A stretch of DNA of 64,000 nt from Chryseobacterium sp. SN22 (GCF_008329705.1 NZ_VTSX01000009.1:62001-126000); one strand, 5' to 3'. Positions 44,041 through 55,313 are shown, counted from the first letter of the stretch. Numbers and translations are program-made. Notes: generated from the sequence alone by a model not told the origin.

Positions 44041-44586
44041 ATGTCAAGAATTGGTAAAGCAATTATAACAGTTCCAGCAGGAATTACTATTACCGAAAAT
44101 AACGGTGTAGTAACGGTAAAAGGCCCTAAAGGAGAATTATCCCAGGAGCTTACTGCAGGAATTACTATTGAACAAAAAGATGGGGAACTGAACGTAAACA
44201 GACCATCTGATACTAAACAGCACAAAGCGCTTCACGGTTTATACAGAGCGCTGATCAACAACATGATTGTTGGTGTAAACCAAGGTTTCGAAAAGAAACT
44301 GGAATTAGTAGGGGTAGGATACAGAGCTTCACACGCAGGTCAGAAACTTGAGTTGGCTTTAGGATTCTCTCACGGTATCGTATTGGAACTTCCGGGTGAA
44401 GTGAAAGTGGATACATTGACTGAAAAAGGTAAAAACCCAATTATTACTTTAACGTCTCACGACAACCAACTTCTAGGGATGGTAGCTGCAAAGATCCGTT
44501 CTTTCAGAAAACCTGAACCGTACAAAGGAAAAGGGGTAAGATTCGTAGGAGAAATTGTTAGACGTAAAGCTGGTAAATCTGCTTAA
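44041..44586 (+). CDS. rplF: 50S ribosomal protein L6
   Basis: 181 residues; MSRIGKAIITVPAGITI, two repeats typical of L6 and the C-terminal PEPYKGKGVRFVGEIVRRK. Confidence 0.98.
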   Translation: MSRIGKAIITVPAGITITENNGVVTVKGPKGELSQELTAGITIEQKDGELNVNRPSDTKQHKALHGLYRALINNMIVGVNQGFEKKLELVGVGYRASHAGQKLELALGFSHGIVLELPGEVKVDTLTEKGKNPIITLTSHDNQLLGMVAAKIRSFRKPEPYKGKGVRFVGEIVRRKAGKSA

Positions 44587-44601
44587 TAAATTATAAGTAT
44601 T

Positions 44602-44955
44602 ATGGCATTAACTAAAGTAGAAAAAAGAATAAGAATCAAAAGAAGAGTAAGAGGGAAAATCTCCGGATCTTCTGAATTGCCAAGATTATCTGTATACAAA
44701 AGTAATAAGGAAATTTACGCTCAGTTAATCGACGATAACAGTGGAAAAACCCTGGCTTCTGCCTCTTCCAGAGAGAAAGGCGCTGAAGCAAACGGAACGA
44801 AGACTGAAGTTTCTGCTGCCGTAGGTAAGGCTATCGCTGCCAAAGCTATTGCTGCAGGAATCGAAAATATTGTATTTGATAGAAACGGATTCGTATACCA
44901 CGGAAGAGTAAAAGCTCTTGCTGACGGTGCGAGAGAAGGTGGACTTAAATTCTAA
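44602..44955 (+). CDS. rplR: 50S ribosomal protein L18
   Basis: 117 residues; [20 protein letters not shown], and [21 protein letters not shown]. Binds 5S rRNA with L5. Confidence 0.98.
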   Translation: MALTKVEKRIRIKRRVRGKISGSSELPRLSVYKSNKEIYAQLIDDNSGKTLASASSREKGAEANGTKTEVSAAVGKAIAAKAIAAGIENIVFDRNGFVYHGRVKALADGAREGGLKF

Positions 44956-44973
44956 TCATTAAATTTCGGAAAT

Positions 44974-45495
44974 ATGTTAGGACTAGATAATATAGAAAGA
45001 GTAAAACCGGGAGGATTAGAACTTAAAGATCGTCTCGTAGCTGTTAACAGAGTAACAAAAGTAACCAAAGGAGGTAGAGCTTTCGGATTTTCTGCAATTG
45101 TAGTTGTAGGAGACGAAGCGGGAACTATCGGTTTCGGTTTGGGGAAATCTAAGGAAGTTGCTTCTGCTATTGCTAAGGCAGTAGAAGATGCTAAGAAAAA
45201 CTTAGTGAAAGTTCCTGTAATGAACCACACCATTCCTCACCAGACTTCTGCCAGATATGGTGGTGCTGATATCTTCTTAAGACCTGCTTCTCACGGTACG
45301 GGACTTATCGCCGGTGGTGCGGTAAGAGCGGTATTGGAGTCTGCCGGTGTACACGATATCCTTTCAAAATCCAAAGGATCTTCTAACCCTCACAACGTGG
45401 TGAAAGCTACTTTCAAAGCGTTATTGGACATCAGAAGACCTGAAGAAATCGCTAGAATGAGAGGAGTTTCTCTAAGTAAAGTGTTTAACGGTTAA
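44974..45495 (+). CDS. rpsE: 30S ribosomal protein S5
   Basis: 173 residues; [20 protein letters not shown] (double-stranded RNA-binding domain), [19 protein letters not shown], and the C-terminal [14 protein letters not shown] segment [15 protein letters not shown]. Eighteen bases after rplR. Confidence 0.98.
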   Translation: MLGLDNIERVKPGGLELKDRLVAVNRVTKVTKGGRAFGFSAIVVVGDEAGTIGFGLGKSKEVASAIAKAVEDAKKNLVKVPVMNHTIPHQTSARYGGADIFLRPASHGTGLIAGGAVRAVLESAGVHDILSKSKGSSNPHNVVKATFKALLDIRRPEEIARMRGVSLSKVFNG

Positions 45496-45506
45496 TATAT
45501 AAAACA

Positions 45507-45683
45507 ATGGCAACAATCAAAGTAAAGCAAGTAAGAAGCGCTATTGGAAGAACAAAAACCCAAAAGAGAACGCTTGAAGCATTAGGATTTAAGAAACTTC
45601 ACCAAGTTGTAGAACACGAAGCTACGCCTTCTATCTTAGGAATGATAGCTGCAGTTAGTCACTTACTTGAAGTTCAAAAATAA
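45507..45683 (+). CDS. rpmD: 50S ribosomal protein L30
   Basis: 58 residues, below usual ORF-length limits. It reads MATIKVKQVRSAIGRTKTQK, then LEALGFKKLHQVVEHEATPS and ends LLEVQK. Position between rpsE and rplO is as expected. Confidence 0.97.
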   Translation: MATIKVKQVRSAIGRTKTQKRTLEALGFKKLHQVVEHEATPSILGMIAAVSHLLEVQK

Positions 45684-45702
45684 TTTTTAAAATAATTTTA
45701 AA

Positions 45703-46152
45703 ATGAATTTAAACAACATAAAGCCAGCTGCAGGATCTACTTTCAATTCAAAAAGAATCGGTAGAGGACAAGGTAGCGGAAAAGGGGGTACTTCTACAAA
45801 AGGACATAAAGGACAGAAAGCAAGAGCCGGATATTCTCAGAAGATCGGTTTTGAAGGAGGTCAGATGCCTTTACAAAGAAGATTACCGAAATTCGGATTC
45901 AAAAACGTAAACAGAAAAGAGTTTAGAGGAATTAACCTGGATACCATCCAGACTTTAATTGAAAATAAATCCATTTCCGGAGATATTACAAGAGAGGTGA
46001 TGATTGAAAACGGTTTAATTACGAAAAACGAACTAGTGAAAATTATGGGTAGAGGAGAATTGAAATCTGCGGTTTCAATCTCTGCTGACAAATTCACTAA
46101 ATCTGCTGAAGAGCTGATCTCTAAGGCAGGTGGAAAAGCAATTACCTTATAA
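45703..46152 (+). CDS. rplO: 50S ribosomal protein L15
   Basis: 149 residues; MNLNNIKPAAGSTFNSKRIG, the Gly-rich GRGQGSGKGGTSTKGHKGQ and GFEGGQMPLQRRLPKFGF. Confidence 0.98.
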   Translation: MNLNNIKPAAGSTFNSKRIGRGQGSGKGGTSTKGHKGQKARAGYSQKIGFEGGQMPLQRRLPKFGFKNVNRKEFRGINLDTIQTLIENKSISGDITREVMIENGLITKNELVKIMGRGELKSAVSISADKFTKSAEELISKAGGKAITL

Positions 46153-46161
46153 TAATCACTA

Positions 46162-47541
46162 ATGAAAGAATTTATACAAACACTCAAAAATATTTGGAGC
46201 CTTAAAGAATTACGGGATAAAATTATCTTCACTTTAGGGATTATTCTTGTGTATAGATTCGCATCTTATATCTCTTTACCTGCGATTAACCTTGCAGAAG
46301 TAGGGGATCTCTTAGAGCATTATAAAAATCAAGGCGGTAACAAGCAAGGAGCAGGTCTCCTTGGCTTGCTTTCGTCGTTTACGGGGGGGGCTTTCAGCCA
46401 TGCTTCCGTAATGGCGTTAGGCATCATGCCTTATATTTCTGCTTCTATTATTGTTCAGTTGATGGGGATGGCTATTCCTTATCTTCAGAAGCTTCAGAAA
46501 GATGGAGAGTCCGGTAGAAATACCCTGAACCAGATCACCAGATGGTTAACGATCGGCGTTTGTCTTGTACAGGCCCCTTCTTACTTAACCTCGATCACTC
46601 AGCTGTTTTTACCTTATGCTCAGTTCCAGTCTGCCTACTATGTAGAGCCGAATTCCATCATGTTCTGGCTGCCGAGTATCGTTATTCTGGTTGCCGGTTC
46701 AGTGTTCGCAATGTGGTTGGGTGAGAAGATCACCGACAAAGGTATCGGGAACGGTATCTCCATCCTGATTATGGTGGGGATTCTTTCAAGACTGCCGGAA
46801 GCGTTCGTACAGGAAATGGCCGTGCAGAACGGAAAAGGGGGAATGGGATCAATCATGATCCTTATTGAAGTAATCTTCTGGATGCTGGTGGTTCTTCTGG
46901 CAGTGGTGTTATCCGTTGCGGTAAGAAAAATCCCGATCCAGTATGTAAGCAGAGCTCAGGCAAGAGGGGGTGTAAACAGAAATCTCATGCAGGGAGCAAG
47001 ACAGTGGATCCCATTGAAAGTGAATGCAGCCGGTGTAATGCCGATCATCTTTGCCCAGGCATTGATGTTCGTTCCGGGTTTATTGACGAAAGTAGATGAG
47101 TCCAATACTTTTCTTGCAGGTTTCAAGAATGTTTTTAGCTGGCAGTACAACGTATTGTTCGCGCTACTAATTATTATCTTCTCGTTTTTCTATACTGCAA
47201 TTACGATTCCGGTGAACCAGATGGCTGATGATTTGAAGAGAAACGGAGGTCTGGTACCCAAAGTAAGACCGGGGAAAGAAACGGCTGATTATTTAGATGA
47301 TATTTTATCAAAAATTACCTTGCCGGGTGCAATATTTTTGTCTATCTTTGCAATCCTTCCGGCAATTGTGCATGGAACGTTTGTTCAGACAGACGCGTTC
47401 GCCCTATTTTTCGGGGGAACATCACTATTGATTATGGTAGGAGTAATTTTAGATACCGTTCAACAGATTAATACTTATCTGCTGAACCATCATTATGATG
47501 GGCTGATGCAGTCTAAGTTATCAAGAACGACTGGATATTAA
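46162..47541 (+). CDS. secY: Preprotein translocase subunit SecY
   Basis: 459 residues with ten membrane helices, the central channel of the Sec translocon. Blocks: RFASYISLPAIN in TM1, the plug/TM2 region GGAFSHASVMALGIMPYISA, KITDKGIGNGISILIMVGIL, and IPIQYVSRAQARGG. Nine bases after rplO. Confidence 0.97.
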   Translation: MKEFIQTLKNIWSLKELRDKIIFTLGIILVYRFASYISLPAINLAEVGDLLEHYKNQGGNKQGAGLLGLLSSFTGGAFSHASVMALGIMPYISASIIVQLMGMAIPYLQKLQKDGESGRNTLNQITRWLTIGVCLVQAPSYLTSITQLFLPYAQFQSAYYVEPNSIMFWLPSIVILVAGSVFAMWLGEKITDKGIGNGISILIMVGILSRLPEAFVQEMAVQNGKGGMGSIMILIEVIFWMLVVLLAVVLSVAVRKIPIQYVSRAQARGGVNRNLMQGARQWIPLKVNAAGVMPIIFAQALMFVPGLLTKVDESNTFLAGFKNVFSWQYNVLFALLIIIFSFFYTAITIPVNQMADDLKRNGGLVPKVRPGKETADYLDDILSKITLPGAIFLSIFAILPAIVHGTFVQTDAFALFFGGTSLLIMVGVILDTVQQINTYLLNHHYDGLMQSKLSRTTGY

Positions 47542-47544
47542 TTT

Positions 47545-47760
47545 ATGGCGAAACAAAAACATATTGAACAAGACGGCGTTATCACGGAAGCACTTTCCAA
47601 CGCCCAGTTCCGTGTAGAGCTAGAAAATGGGCATATACTTATCGCCCATATTTCCGGTAAAATGCGAATGCATTACATTAAACTTTTACCTGGAGACAAG
47701 GTGAAACTGGAAATGTCTCCTTACGATTTATCGAAAGGGAGAATTACCTTCAGATATTAA
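47545..47760 (+). CDS. infA: Translation initiation factor IF-1
   Basis: 71 residues, an OB-fold protein: [36 protein letters not shown], and [13 protein letters not shown]. Three bases after secY. Confidence 0.98.
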   Translation: MAKQKHIEQDGVITEALSNAQFRVELENGHILIAHISGKMRMHYIKLLPGDKVKLEMSPYDLSKGRITFRY

Positions 47761-47767
47761 AAACAAT

Positions 47768-47795
47768 GCCAAACGGAGCACGCGTTCCGTTTGGC
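47768..47795 (+). promoter_or_regulatory. Hairpin in the infA-rpmJ gap
   Basis: A perfect 10-bp stem GCCAAACGGA / TCCGTTTGGC with an 8-base loop (GCACGCGT). It begins 8 bases after the infA stop and no T tract follows, so it is not a normal terminator; a processing site or regulator binding site is possible. Confidence 0.55.
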
Positions 47796-47826
47796 TGTTG
47801 TTAAAAAATAAATACTATCAAACAAA

Positions 47827-47943
47827 ATGAAAGTAAGAGCATCAATTAAAAAAAGAAGCGCTGATTGCAAGATCGTACGCAGAAAAGGTGTACTGTTCGT
47901 AATCAACAAAAAGAACCCAAAATTTAAACAAAGACAAGGCTAA
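47827..47943 (+). CDS. rpmJ: 50S ribosomal protein L36, zinc-free form
   Basis: 38 residues, too short for usual ORF limits: [20 protein letters not shown], then [18 protein letters not shown]. Only one cysteine (Cys14) of the usual C-x2-C-x12-C-x4/5-H zinc ribbon remains; the other ligand positions are Ser11, Asn27 and Phe33. The C-minus form does not need zinc. Confidence 0.97.
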   Translation: MKVRASIKKRSADCKIVRRKGVLFVINKKNPKFKQRQG

Positions 47944-47952
47944 CATTAAATT

Positions 47953-48330
47953 ATGGCGAGAATTTCAGGTATTGATTTACCAAAAAACAAAAGAGGTGTT
48001 ATCGGTTTAACTTACATCTACGGAGTCGGAAGAAGTACTTCTTCTGAAATCCTTAAAGCTGCCGGTATCAGCGAAGACAAGAAAGTCAACGAATGGAATG
48101 ACGATGAATTGGCTGCCATCAGAACCTACATCTCCGAAAACATTAAAGTGGAAGGAGAACTTAGATCTGAAGTGCAATTGAACATTAAGCGATTAATGGA
48201 CATAGGATGCCAACGAGGAATACGTCACAGACTAGGACTACCTTTAAGAGGCCAGAGAACGAAAAACAACTCTAGAACCCGAAAAGGAAAGAGAAAAACT
48301 GTTGCTAACAAGAAAAAAGCTAGTAAATAA
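47953..48330 (+). CDS. rpsM: 30S ribosomal protein S13
   Basis: 125 residues; [20 protein letters not shown], the helix-two-turn-helix region, and [18 protein letters not shown] with a basic tail contacting the P-site tRNA. Confidence 0.98.
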   Translation: MARISGIDLPKNKRGVIGLTYIYGVGRSTSSEILKAAGISEDKKVNEWNDDELAAIRTYISENIKVEGELRSEVQLNIKRLMDIGCQRGIRHRLGLPLRGQRTKNNSRTRKGKRKTVANKKKASK

Positions 48331-48342
48331 TCGTTAGGAATT

Positions 48343-48732
48343 ATGGCAAAACAAACTAAAGTAGTTAAAAAAAGAAAAGTAAAAGTTGAAGCTATTGGCG
48401 AAGCGCATATTCAGGCTTCTTTCAATAACATCATCATTTCTTTAACAAATAAAAACGGAGAGGTTATCTCTTGGGCTTCTGCCGGTAAAATGGGTTTCAG
48501 AGGTTCTAAAAAGAATACTCCATTTGCTGCTCAGATGGCAGCTGAAAATTGCTCTGCTGTAGCTCACGAAGCGGGATTAAGAAGAGTAAAGGTGTTTGTA
48601 AAAGGTCCGGGTGCAGGTAGAGAATCTGCCATCAGATCAATTCACAATTCAGGTATCGAAGTTAGCGAAATCGTTGATGTAACTCCAATGCCGCACAATG
48701 GATGCAGACCACCAAAAAGAAGAAGAGTTTAA
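48343..48732 (+). CDS. rpsK: 30S ribosomal protein S11
   Basis: 129 residues; [39 protein letters not shown] and the closing [17 protein letters not shown]. Confidence 0.98.
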   Translation: MAKQTKVVKKRKVKVEAIGEAHIQASFNNIIISLTNKNGEVISWASAGKMGFRGSKKNTPFAAQMAAENCSAVAHEAGLRRVKVFVKGPGAGRESAIRSIHNSGIEVSEIVDVTPMPHNGCRPPKRRRV

Positions 48733-48751
48733 TTTTTAGAATTTACCCATT

Positions 48752-49360
48752 ATGGCAAGATATATTGGACCTAAAACTAAGATTGCTAGAAAGTTTGGTG
48801 CTGCAATCTACGGAGATGACAAAAACTTCGAGAAAAGAAAAAACCAACCGCCAGGACAACACGGTCCTAACAAAAGAAGAGGTGCTAAAAAATCAGAATA
48901 CGCAGTTCAGTTAGCTGAAAAACAAAAAGCTAAATATACGTACGGTATCTTAGAAAGACAGTTTGCTAACCTATTCGAAAAAGCACACAGAAGTAAAGGT
49001 GTAACAGGTGAAGTTCTTTTGCAACTTTGCGAATCAAGATTGGATAACGTAGTATACAGATTAGGTTTTGCTAAAACAAGATCTGCTGCAAGACAATTGG
49101 TTTCTCACAGACACATCACCGTGAACGGGGAAATCCTGAACATTCCTTCATATTTGGTAAAAGCTGGTGACGTAATTGCCGTAAGAGAAAAATCTAAATC
49201 TCTTGAAGTAGTTACCAATGCATTGGCTTCAAAAGCAAATTATGAGTGGTTACAATTCAACGATGAGAAGAAAGAAGGTACTTTCGTTTCTGCTCCTGAG
49301 AGAATCCAGATTCCGGAGGACATCAAGGAACAGCTTATCGTCGAACTTTACTCTAAATAA
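48752..49360 (+). CDS. rpsD: 30S ribosomal protein S4
   Basis: 202 residues; [20 protein letters not shown], the S4 RNA-binding domain ([39 protein letters not shown]). The N-terminal zinc cysteines of some species are absent. Confidence 0.98.
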   Translation: MARYIGPKTKIARKFGAAIYGDDKNFEKRKNQPPGQHGPNKRRGAKKSEYAVQLAEKQKAKYTYGILERQFANLFEKAHRSKGVTGEVLLQLCESRLDNVVYRLGFAKTRSAARQLVSHRHITVNGEILNIPSYLVKAGDVIAVREKSKSLEVVTNALASKANYEWLQFNDEKKEGTFVSAPERIQIPEDIKEQLIVELYSK

Positions 49361-49393
49361 TTTTTTAATCAAATTTTTGCTCAACCCAATAAT

Positions 49394-50389
49394 ATGGCAA
49401 TTTTACAATTCATAAAACCCGATAAAGTAATTTTACTTAACTCTGATGATTTTAGAGGTCAGTTTGAATTCAGACCACTAGAACCAGGTTTCGGGCTTAC
49501 AATCGGTAATGCTTTGAGAAGAGTGTTGCTTTCTTCTCTGGAAGGATACGCTATTTCATCTATCAAAATAGAAGGTGTAGAGCACGAATTTTCAACTATT
49601 CCGGGAGTAATCGAAGATGTTACCGAAATTATTCTTAACCTGAAGCAGGTAAGATTAAAAGCTACGGCAGAAAACCAGACGAACGAGCAGGTGGTTGCCA
49701 AAGTATCGGGTCAGACGATTATTACTGCCGGAGATTTAGGAAAATCGATCAACGGATTTGAGGTATTGAACCCGGATTTAGTGATTTGTAACCTAAACAA
49801 TGATGTAACTTTCGAAATTACTTTCAACATAGAAAAAGGAAGAGGGTATGTGCCTTCTGAACAAAATAAGTCAAACAATGCACCCGTAGGTACTATTGCC
49901 ATCGACTCTATTTTCACGCCAATCAAGAAAGTACAGTATAGCATTGAAAATTATCGTGTAGAGCAAAAAACAGACTACGAAAAACTTATATTAGATATCG
50001 AAACTGACGGATCTATCAGTCCTCAGAATGCTTTAACGGAAGCTTCCAAGATATTAATTTATCACTTCATGCTGTTCTCCGATGAGAGAATCACCCTTGA
50101 AACGGAAGCCGTGAAAGCATCGATCCAATATGATGAAGAAACTCTTCACACAAGACAACTCCTGAAGTCTAAATTAGCAGACATGGATCTTTCCGTAAGA
50201 GCCCTGAACTGTCTGAAAGCGGCGGAAGTGGAAACTCTTGGAGAACTGGTTTCTTACAGTAAGTCTGATTTGATGAAATTCAGAAATTTTGGTAAAAAAT
50301 CTTTGACAGAACTAGAAGAATTAGTGCATTCAAAAGGTCTTAACTTCGGTTTTGACGTTGCAAAATATAAATTAGACGCTGATAATTAA
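49394..50389 (+). CDS. rpoA: DNA-directed RNA polymerase alpha subunit
   Basis: 331 residues. The N-terminal dimerisation domain contains [19 protein letters not shown] and [17 protein letters not shown]; the C-terminal domain (about 255-320) has [20 protein letters not shown] and [13 protein letters not shown], used for activator and UP-element contact. Located between rpsD and rplQ as in most bacteria. Confidence 0.98.
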   Translation: MAILQFIKPDKVILLNSDDFRGQFEFRPLEPGFGLTIGNALRRVLLSSLEGYAISSIKIEGVEHEFSTIPGVIEDVTEIILNLKQVRLKATAENQTNEQVVAKVSGQTIITAGDLGKSINGFEVLNPDLVICNLNNDVTFEITFNIEKGRGYVPSEQNKSNNAPVGTIAIDSIFTPIKKVQYSIENYRVEQKTDYEKLILDIETDGSISPQNALTEASKILIYHFMLFSDERITLETEAVKASIQYDEETLHTRQLLKSKLADMDLSVRALNCLKAAEVETLGELVSYSKSDLMKFRNFGKKSLTELEELVHSKGLNFGFDVAKYKLDADN

Positions 50390-50395
50390 TTAATA

Positions 50396-50920
50396 ATGAG
50401 ACACGGTAAAAAATTCAATCACTTAGGAAGAACGGCTTCTCACAGAAGCGCATTACTTTCTAATATGGCTTGTTCTCTAATTGAGCATAAAAGAATCAAC
50501 ACTACTGTAGCTAAAGCTAAAGCTTTAAGAGTATATGTTGAGCCTCTGTTAACAAAAGCAAAAGAAGATACTACACATAACAGAAGAATTGTTTTCTCAT
50601 ATCTTCAAAATAAAGAAGCCGTTGCTGAATTGTTCAGAACGGTAGCTCCGAAAATCGCTGAGAGAAACGGTGGTTATACAAGAATCATCAAAACAGGATT
50701 CAGACCAGGTGATGCTGCTGATACTGCTCTTATCGAACTGGTAGACTTCAACGAGCTTTACAATCCGAATGCGGAAGAGAAGAAAACGACAAGAAGAAGC
50801 AGAAGATCTGCGGCTCCTAAAAAAGAAGCTGTAGCTGCTGAAGCTCCTGTTGTAGAAGAAAAAGCTGCTGAGCCAACGGCTGAAGCTGCTGATTCTACAG
50901 AGGAAAAAACTGAAGAATAA
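50396..50920 (+). CDS. rplQ: 50S ribosomal protein L17 with acidic/basic C-terminal tail
   Basis: 174 residues. The first 120 are standard L17 ([60 protein letters not shown]). The last 50 form a low-complexity extension with a basic patch ([13 protein letters not shown]) and an Ala/Glu-rich end. Last gene of the alpha operon; a strong terminator follows. Confidence 0.97.
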   Translation: MRHGKKFNHLGRTASHRSALLSNMACSLIEHKRINTTVAKAKALRVYVEPLLTKAKEDTTHNRRIVFSYLQNKEAVAELFRTVAPKIAERNGGYTRIIKTGFRPGDAADTALIELVDFNELYNPNAEEKKTTRRSRRSAAPKKEAVAAEAPVVEEKAAEPTAEAADSTEEKTEE

Positions 50921-50937
50921 TATTCATCAGATATAAA

Positions 50938-50973
50938 AGAAAAACCGTTCAGAAGTCTGAACGGTTTTTTTTG
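50938..50973. terminator. Terminator of the alpha operon
   Basis: Stem AAAACCGTTCAG / CTGAACGGTTTT with a 4-base loop and eight T residues; it also serves the converging lipoprotein gene. Confidence 0.9.
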
Positions 50974-50975
50974 CT

Positions 50976-51410
50976 TTATATTTTCGTCTTTTTAAGCTCG
51001 ATAATATTATTTCCCTGGATAAGATGAATACTGTCTTGTGTTACTCTTGCCGTCATATCATCTTTCATATACGTTGTTTCATTACCGCTGGTTCCGGTTT
51101 TCTTCAGAATAAACGTTTTATTGTTGTTTCTTATCGAAAGCGTACTTTCTTTCGGCGTAGTTTCAAAGACTACTTTTACCAGAGTTCCGTCGGTTGCTTT
51201 ATAGATGTTGCTGGTTTTCTCCGTCTTTTCGCCATTGACGTCCGTCATGGAAGATAATGTGCTTACCGAATCTATTTTACCGTTGTTATCCACCACTGAA
51301 GTTTCGGAATTTTCCGATTTGATGACTTCTTTATTGCCTCCTTCACTTTTTTTACAACTTACCATAGAGAGAAAAGCCCCAGAAACTGCGACTAAAATTA
51401 CCTTTTTCAT
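50976..51410 (-). CDS. Small lipoprotein, possible MliC-like fold
   Basis: 144 residues, lipobox MVSC (Cys19) followed by KK. The mature part has a disordered Ser/Glu/Asn linker (about 20-70) and a C-terminal beta-rich domain (LVKVVFETTPKESTLSIRNN, TYMKDDMTARVTQDSIHLIQ) whose strand order recalls MliC/PliC lysozyme inhibitors. The cysteines of that family are missing, so the match is tentative. Confidence 0.75.
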   Translation of the reverse strand: MKKVILVAVSGAFLSMVSCKKSEGGNKEVIKSENSETSVVDNNGKIDSVSTLSSMTDVNGEKTEKTSNIYKATDGTLVKVVFETTPKESTLSIRNNNKTFILKKTGTSGNETTYMKDDMTARVTQDSIHLIQGNNIIELKKTKI

Positions 51411-52013
51411 GACGTTATTTTTTATATAAGGGTTGTTAAATATTTTTTGGTGTAAAAGTATTTTTGCTAAATTTAATGAAAAACAAAAACTAAACCAACC
51501 CTTATGAACTCACACCTTCTAAACCTACATAAAGTAGGGAGTTGTCCCGCTCTTTTATGATTCTGGAATTTAAAGTATACATCAGGGAAGCTGCAACTAT
51601 CGAGTAGGCATGCTACTGTGAGCAGAATCAAAATTCTTTTGAATTAGTAGAACTTTATTACTTTGGGCTATTTTTATTTCAAAATGTTTACAATCTACCT
51701 TTTTCTTCAGTAAGCTAAAAGATCTTGTGGCAATATTAGCCATGATGCTATTTATATGCCTGCCATACCTCCGGACAGTCTTCGGACAAATGGACAACCC
51801 CCTTAAACTGTCAGATGTCTTATGATGCGATAAAAAGAAGGTTTGTAGTAAGTATCAGAAGTAGCACAATTGTAAAGAAGGTGCTCTCGGAAGTTCAGCC
51901 GGATACGGTTAGAGATCGATAGTATAGTTTTCTTTCGCGTCTGTAGCGAGGAAAGTTTCTATTTATTAACTAAAATTTAACTCACAACAACCCTATAAAA
52001 TACCCTTCATCTG
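51411..52013. other. 600-base intergenic region with a plus-strand promoter-like site and no assigned gene
   Basis: A TTG (51433-51435) and TATTTTTG (51459-51466), 23 bases apart, point rightward but lead to no recognised gene. Downstream is an 18-codon frame (51504-51560) starting MNSHLLNLHKVGSC, and farther on only short frames such as MSYDAIKRRFVVSIRS near 51820. It may hold a small RNA or a decayed gene. Confidence 0.35.
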
Positions 52014-52043
52014 TTCCCAGCCGTTAAAAATTGATTAAATTTG
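52014..52043 (+). promoter_or_regulatory. Promoter of eno
   Basis: TTC (near-match to TTG) at 52014-52016, 19-base spacer, TAAATTTG at 52036-52043. Start of transcription about 18 bases before the ATG. Confidence 0.6.
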
Positions 52044-52048
52044 TCTGA

Positions 52049-53359
<1,311 letters not shown>

Positions 53360-53375
53360 TTAATCGAATTTATAA

Positions 53376-53412
53376 ATTACGGCAAGCGAAATTTTTAGTT
53401 TGCCGTATTTTA
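53376..53412 (+). terminator. Terminator of eno
   Basis: Stem TACGGCAA (53378-53385) / TTGCCGTA (53400-53407) with a 14-base loop, followed by TTTTATAAT. Confidence 0.75.
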
Positions 53413-53445
53413 TAATAAATAGTATATTTAGAAAAAAAATAAATA

Positions 53446-54732
53446 ATGTCAGACAACAAAGTAATATTGAATTACAACGGTAATTCGTATGAATATCCAA
53501 TTGTGGATAGTACTATCGGAGACAGAGGAATCGATATTTCAAAATTAAGAGACCAGACCGGTCTAATTACGCTTGATTTAGGGTATAAGAATACCGGGGC
53601 TACACTTAGTGATATCACTTACTTAGACGGGGATAAAGGAGAATTGTTCTACAGAGGATATCCGATCGAGCAGATTGCAGACAAATCCAACTTTACCGAA
53701 GTAATGTACCTTTTACTACACGGTGACTTACCAACTCAGGATCAGTACACTTCTTTCGAATCAAACATTAAAAAATATAACTTCGTAGCAGAGGAGATGA
53801 AAAAAATCATTGATGCTTTTCCTCGTTCTGCGCACCCTATGGGCGTTCTGTCTTCTTTAACTTCTGCTTTAACGGCCTTTAATCCTAAGGCGGTTAACGT
53901 AAACTCTAAGGAAGAAATGGACCTTGCGGCAGAACTGATGATTGCCAAGTTCTCTCACCTTTGCGCATGGACGTACAGAAAAACCCAGGGATTGCCGCTT
54001 AACCACGGTGATAACAGCCTGAATTACGTAGAGAACTTCTACAAAATGACTTTCAGAATGCCGAACCAGGAATTCGAAATCGATCCTGTAGTCGTTCAGG
54101 CATTGGATAAATTATTGATCCTTCATGCAGATCACGAGCAGAACTGTTCTACTTCTACCGTAAGAATGGTAGGATCTGCACATACGGGTCTTTTCGCTTC
54201 TGTTTCAGCAGGGGTTTCCGCACTTTGGGGTCCGCTTCACGGTGGTGCCAACCAGGCGGTAATCGAAATGCTTGAACTGATCGAAAAAGACGGAGGGGAT
54301 GTAAACAAATGGGTAGCCAAAGCTAAAGATAAGAACGATAACTTCCGTTTGATGGGCTTCGGACACAGAGTGTACAAAAACTTCGACCCGAGAGCTAAGA
54401 TCATTAAAAAGGCAGCGGATGATATACTGAACGCGTTGGGTATTCAGGACAAAGCTTTGGATATCGCGATGCAGCTGGAGAGAGTAGCTTTGGAAGACGA
54501 GTACTTCGTAGAAAGAAAGCTATACCCGAACGTAGATTTCTATTCAGGAATTATCTACCGTGCATTGGGAATTCCTACGGAAATGTTCACCGTAATGTTT
54601 GCGTTGGGAAGACTTCCGGGATGGATCTCTCAGTGGAAAGAAATGAGAATGAAGGGAGACCCGATCGGAAGACCGAGACAGGTATACCAGGGCGCTCAGA
54701 AAAGAGACTACATCGATATGGTAAACAGATAA
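53446..54732 (+). CDS. gltA: Citrate synthase (type II)
   Basis: 428 residues; condenses oxaloacetate and acetyl-CoA at entry to the TCA cycle. Catalytic blocks: HADHEQNCSTSTVRMVGS, GPLHGGANQAVIEML (His) and GFGHRVYKNFDPRAKI (His), with the catalytic Asp in NVDFYSGI. The N-terminal beta-domain (NYNGNSYEYPIVDSTIG) marks the larger Gram-negative hexameric type. A -7-like TATATTTA lies about 20 bases before the start. Confidence 0.98.
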   Translation: MSDNKVILNYNGNSYEYPIVDSTIGDRGIDISKLRDQTGLITLDLGYKNTGATLSDITYLDGDKGELFYRGYPIEQIADKSNFTEVMYLLLHGDLPTQDQYTSFESNIKKYNFVAEEMKKIIDAFPRSAHPMGVLSSLTSALTAFNPKAVNVNSKEEMDLAAELMIAKFSHLCAWTYRKTQGLPLNHGDNSLNYVENFYKMTFRMPNQEFEIDPVVVQALDKLLILHADHEQNCSTSTVRMVGSAHTGLFASVSAGVSALWGPLHGGANQAVIEMLELIEKDGGDVNKWVAKAKDKNDNFRLMGFGHRVYKNFDPRAKIIKKAADDILNALGIQDKALDIAMQLERVALEDEYFVERKLYPNVDFYSGIIYRALGIPTEMFTVMFALGRLPGWISQWKEMRMKGDPIGRPRQVYQGAQKRDYIDMVNR

Positions 54733-54749
54733 TCAATATCTTAATATAT

Positions 54750-54782
54750 GAAATCCCGGACTTATGTTCCGGGATTTTTTTA
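54750..54782 (+). terminator. Terminator of gltA
   Basis: Stem AAATCCCGGA / TCCGGGATTT with a 7-base loop and a run of seven T residues. Confidence 0.9.
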
Positions 54783-54809
54783 TGTTGCCGAATTTTCTTA
54801 ATTTAAAGT

Positions 54810-55295
54810 ATGGAAAACCTGCAGCCCTATCCGGCAAAAAATACAATCCGCATTATCGTTGCCCTGTATATTCTTTACGGGCTTATCCTTATGATTGAAA
54901 CCTTTGATTTCCTTGAAATGCTTCATACCAAACCTAAAGATCATCATCCAACGTATGACCTGGTAAATGTTATTTTTTACCAGATGGAAATGATCATCTG
55001 TTTTGTATGTGCATTCAGTTTTATCATTCTTATCTCTACGAAACAATCGGTTACCACATGGCTTTTTACAACAATCCTGCTTTTGCTTTTCAGAGCATCT
55101 AGCGTCTATTACCTTTATTTTTATGAAACCGAAGAACGATGGGTACCGTTTATCTATAAAGAAGCCAATGATTTCAGTACCTTATTCAGGAGAACTTTTG
55201 TTCCTGCACAGCTGATCCTTAATAGCATTGCAATAATTGCCCTGTCCAAAAATTATTTCCAAAACCGTAAAGTAACAAAAAATAACCTGCCGTAA
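54810..55295 (+). CDS. Integral membrane protein of unknown function
   Basis: 161 residues with four likely membrane helices (about 13-33, 58-78, 84-102, 132-150). No conserved polar motif in the helices was recognised. Its stop codon lies inside the loop of the terminator shared with the converging cysteine-peptide gene. Confidence 0.8.
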   Translation: MENLQPYPAKNTIRIIVALYILYGLILMIETFDFLEMLHTKPKDHHPTYDLVNVIFYQMEMIICFVCAFSFIILISTKQSVTTWLFTTILLLLFRASSVYYLYFYETEERWVPFIYKEANDFSTLFRRTFVPAQLILNSIAIIALSKNYFQNRKVTKNNLP

Positions 55296-55310
55296 ATAGC
55301 AGGTTTAATT
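55284..55310. terminator. Bidirectional terminator between membrane protein and cysteine peptide genes
   Basis: Stem AACCTGC / GCAGGTT (55284-55290 and 55299-55305), 8-base loop holding the + strand stop codon; TTTAATTT follows on the plus strand, TTTTTTGTTAC on the minus strand. Confidence 0.7.
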
Positions 55311-55313
55311 TGA

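Noticed and set aside
51597..51797. 66-residue minus-strand frame in the gap before eno
   Set aside because: No signal, motif or promoter; not recognised as any family, so not listed as a gene.
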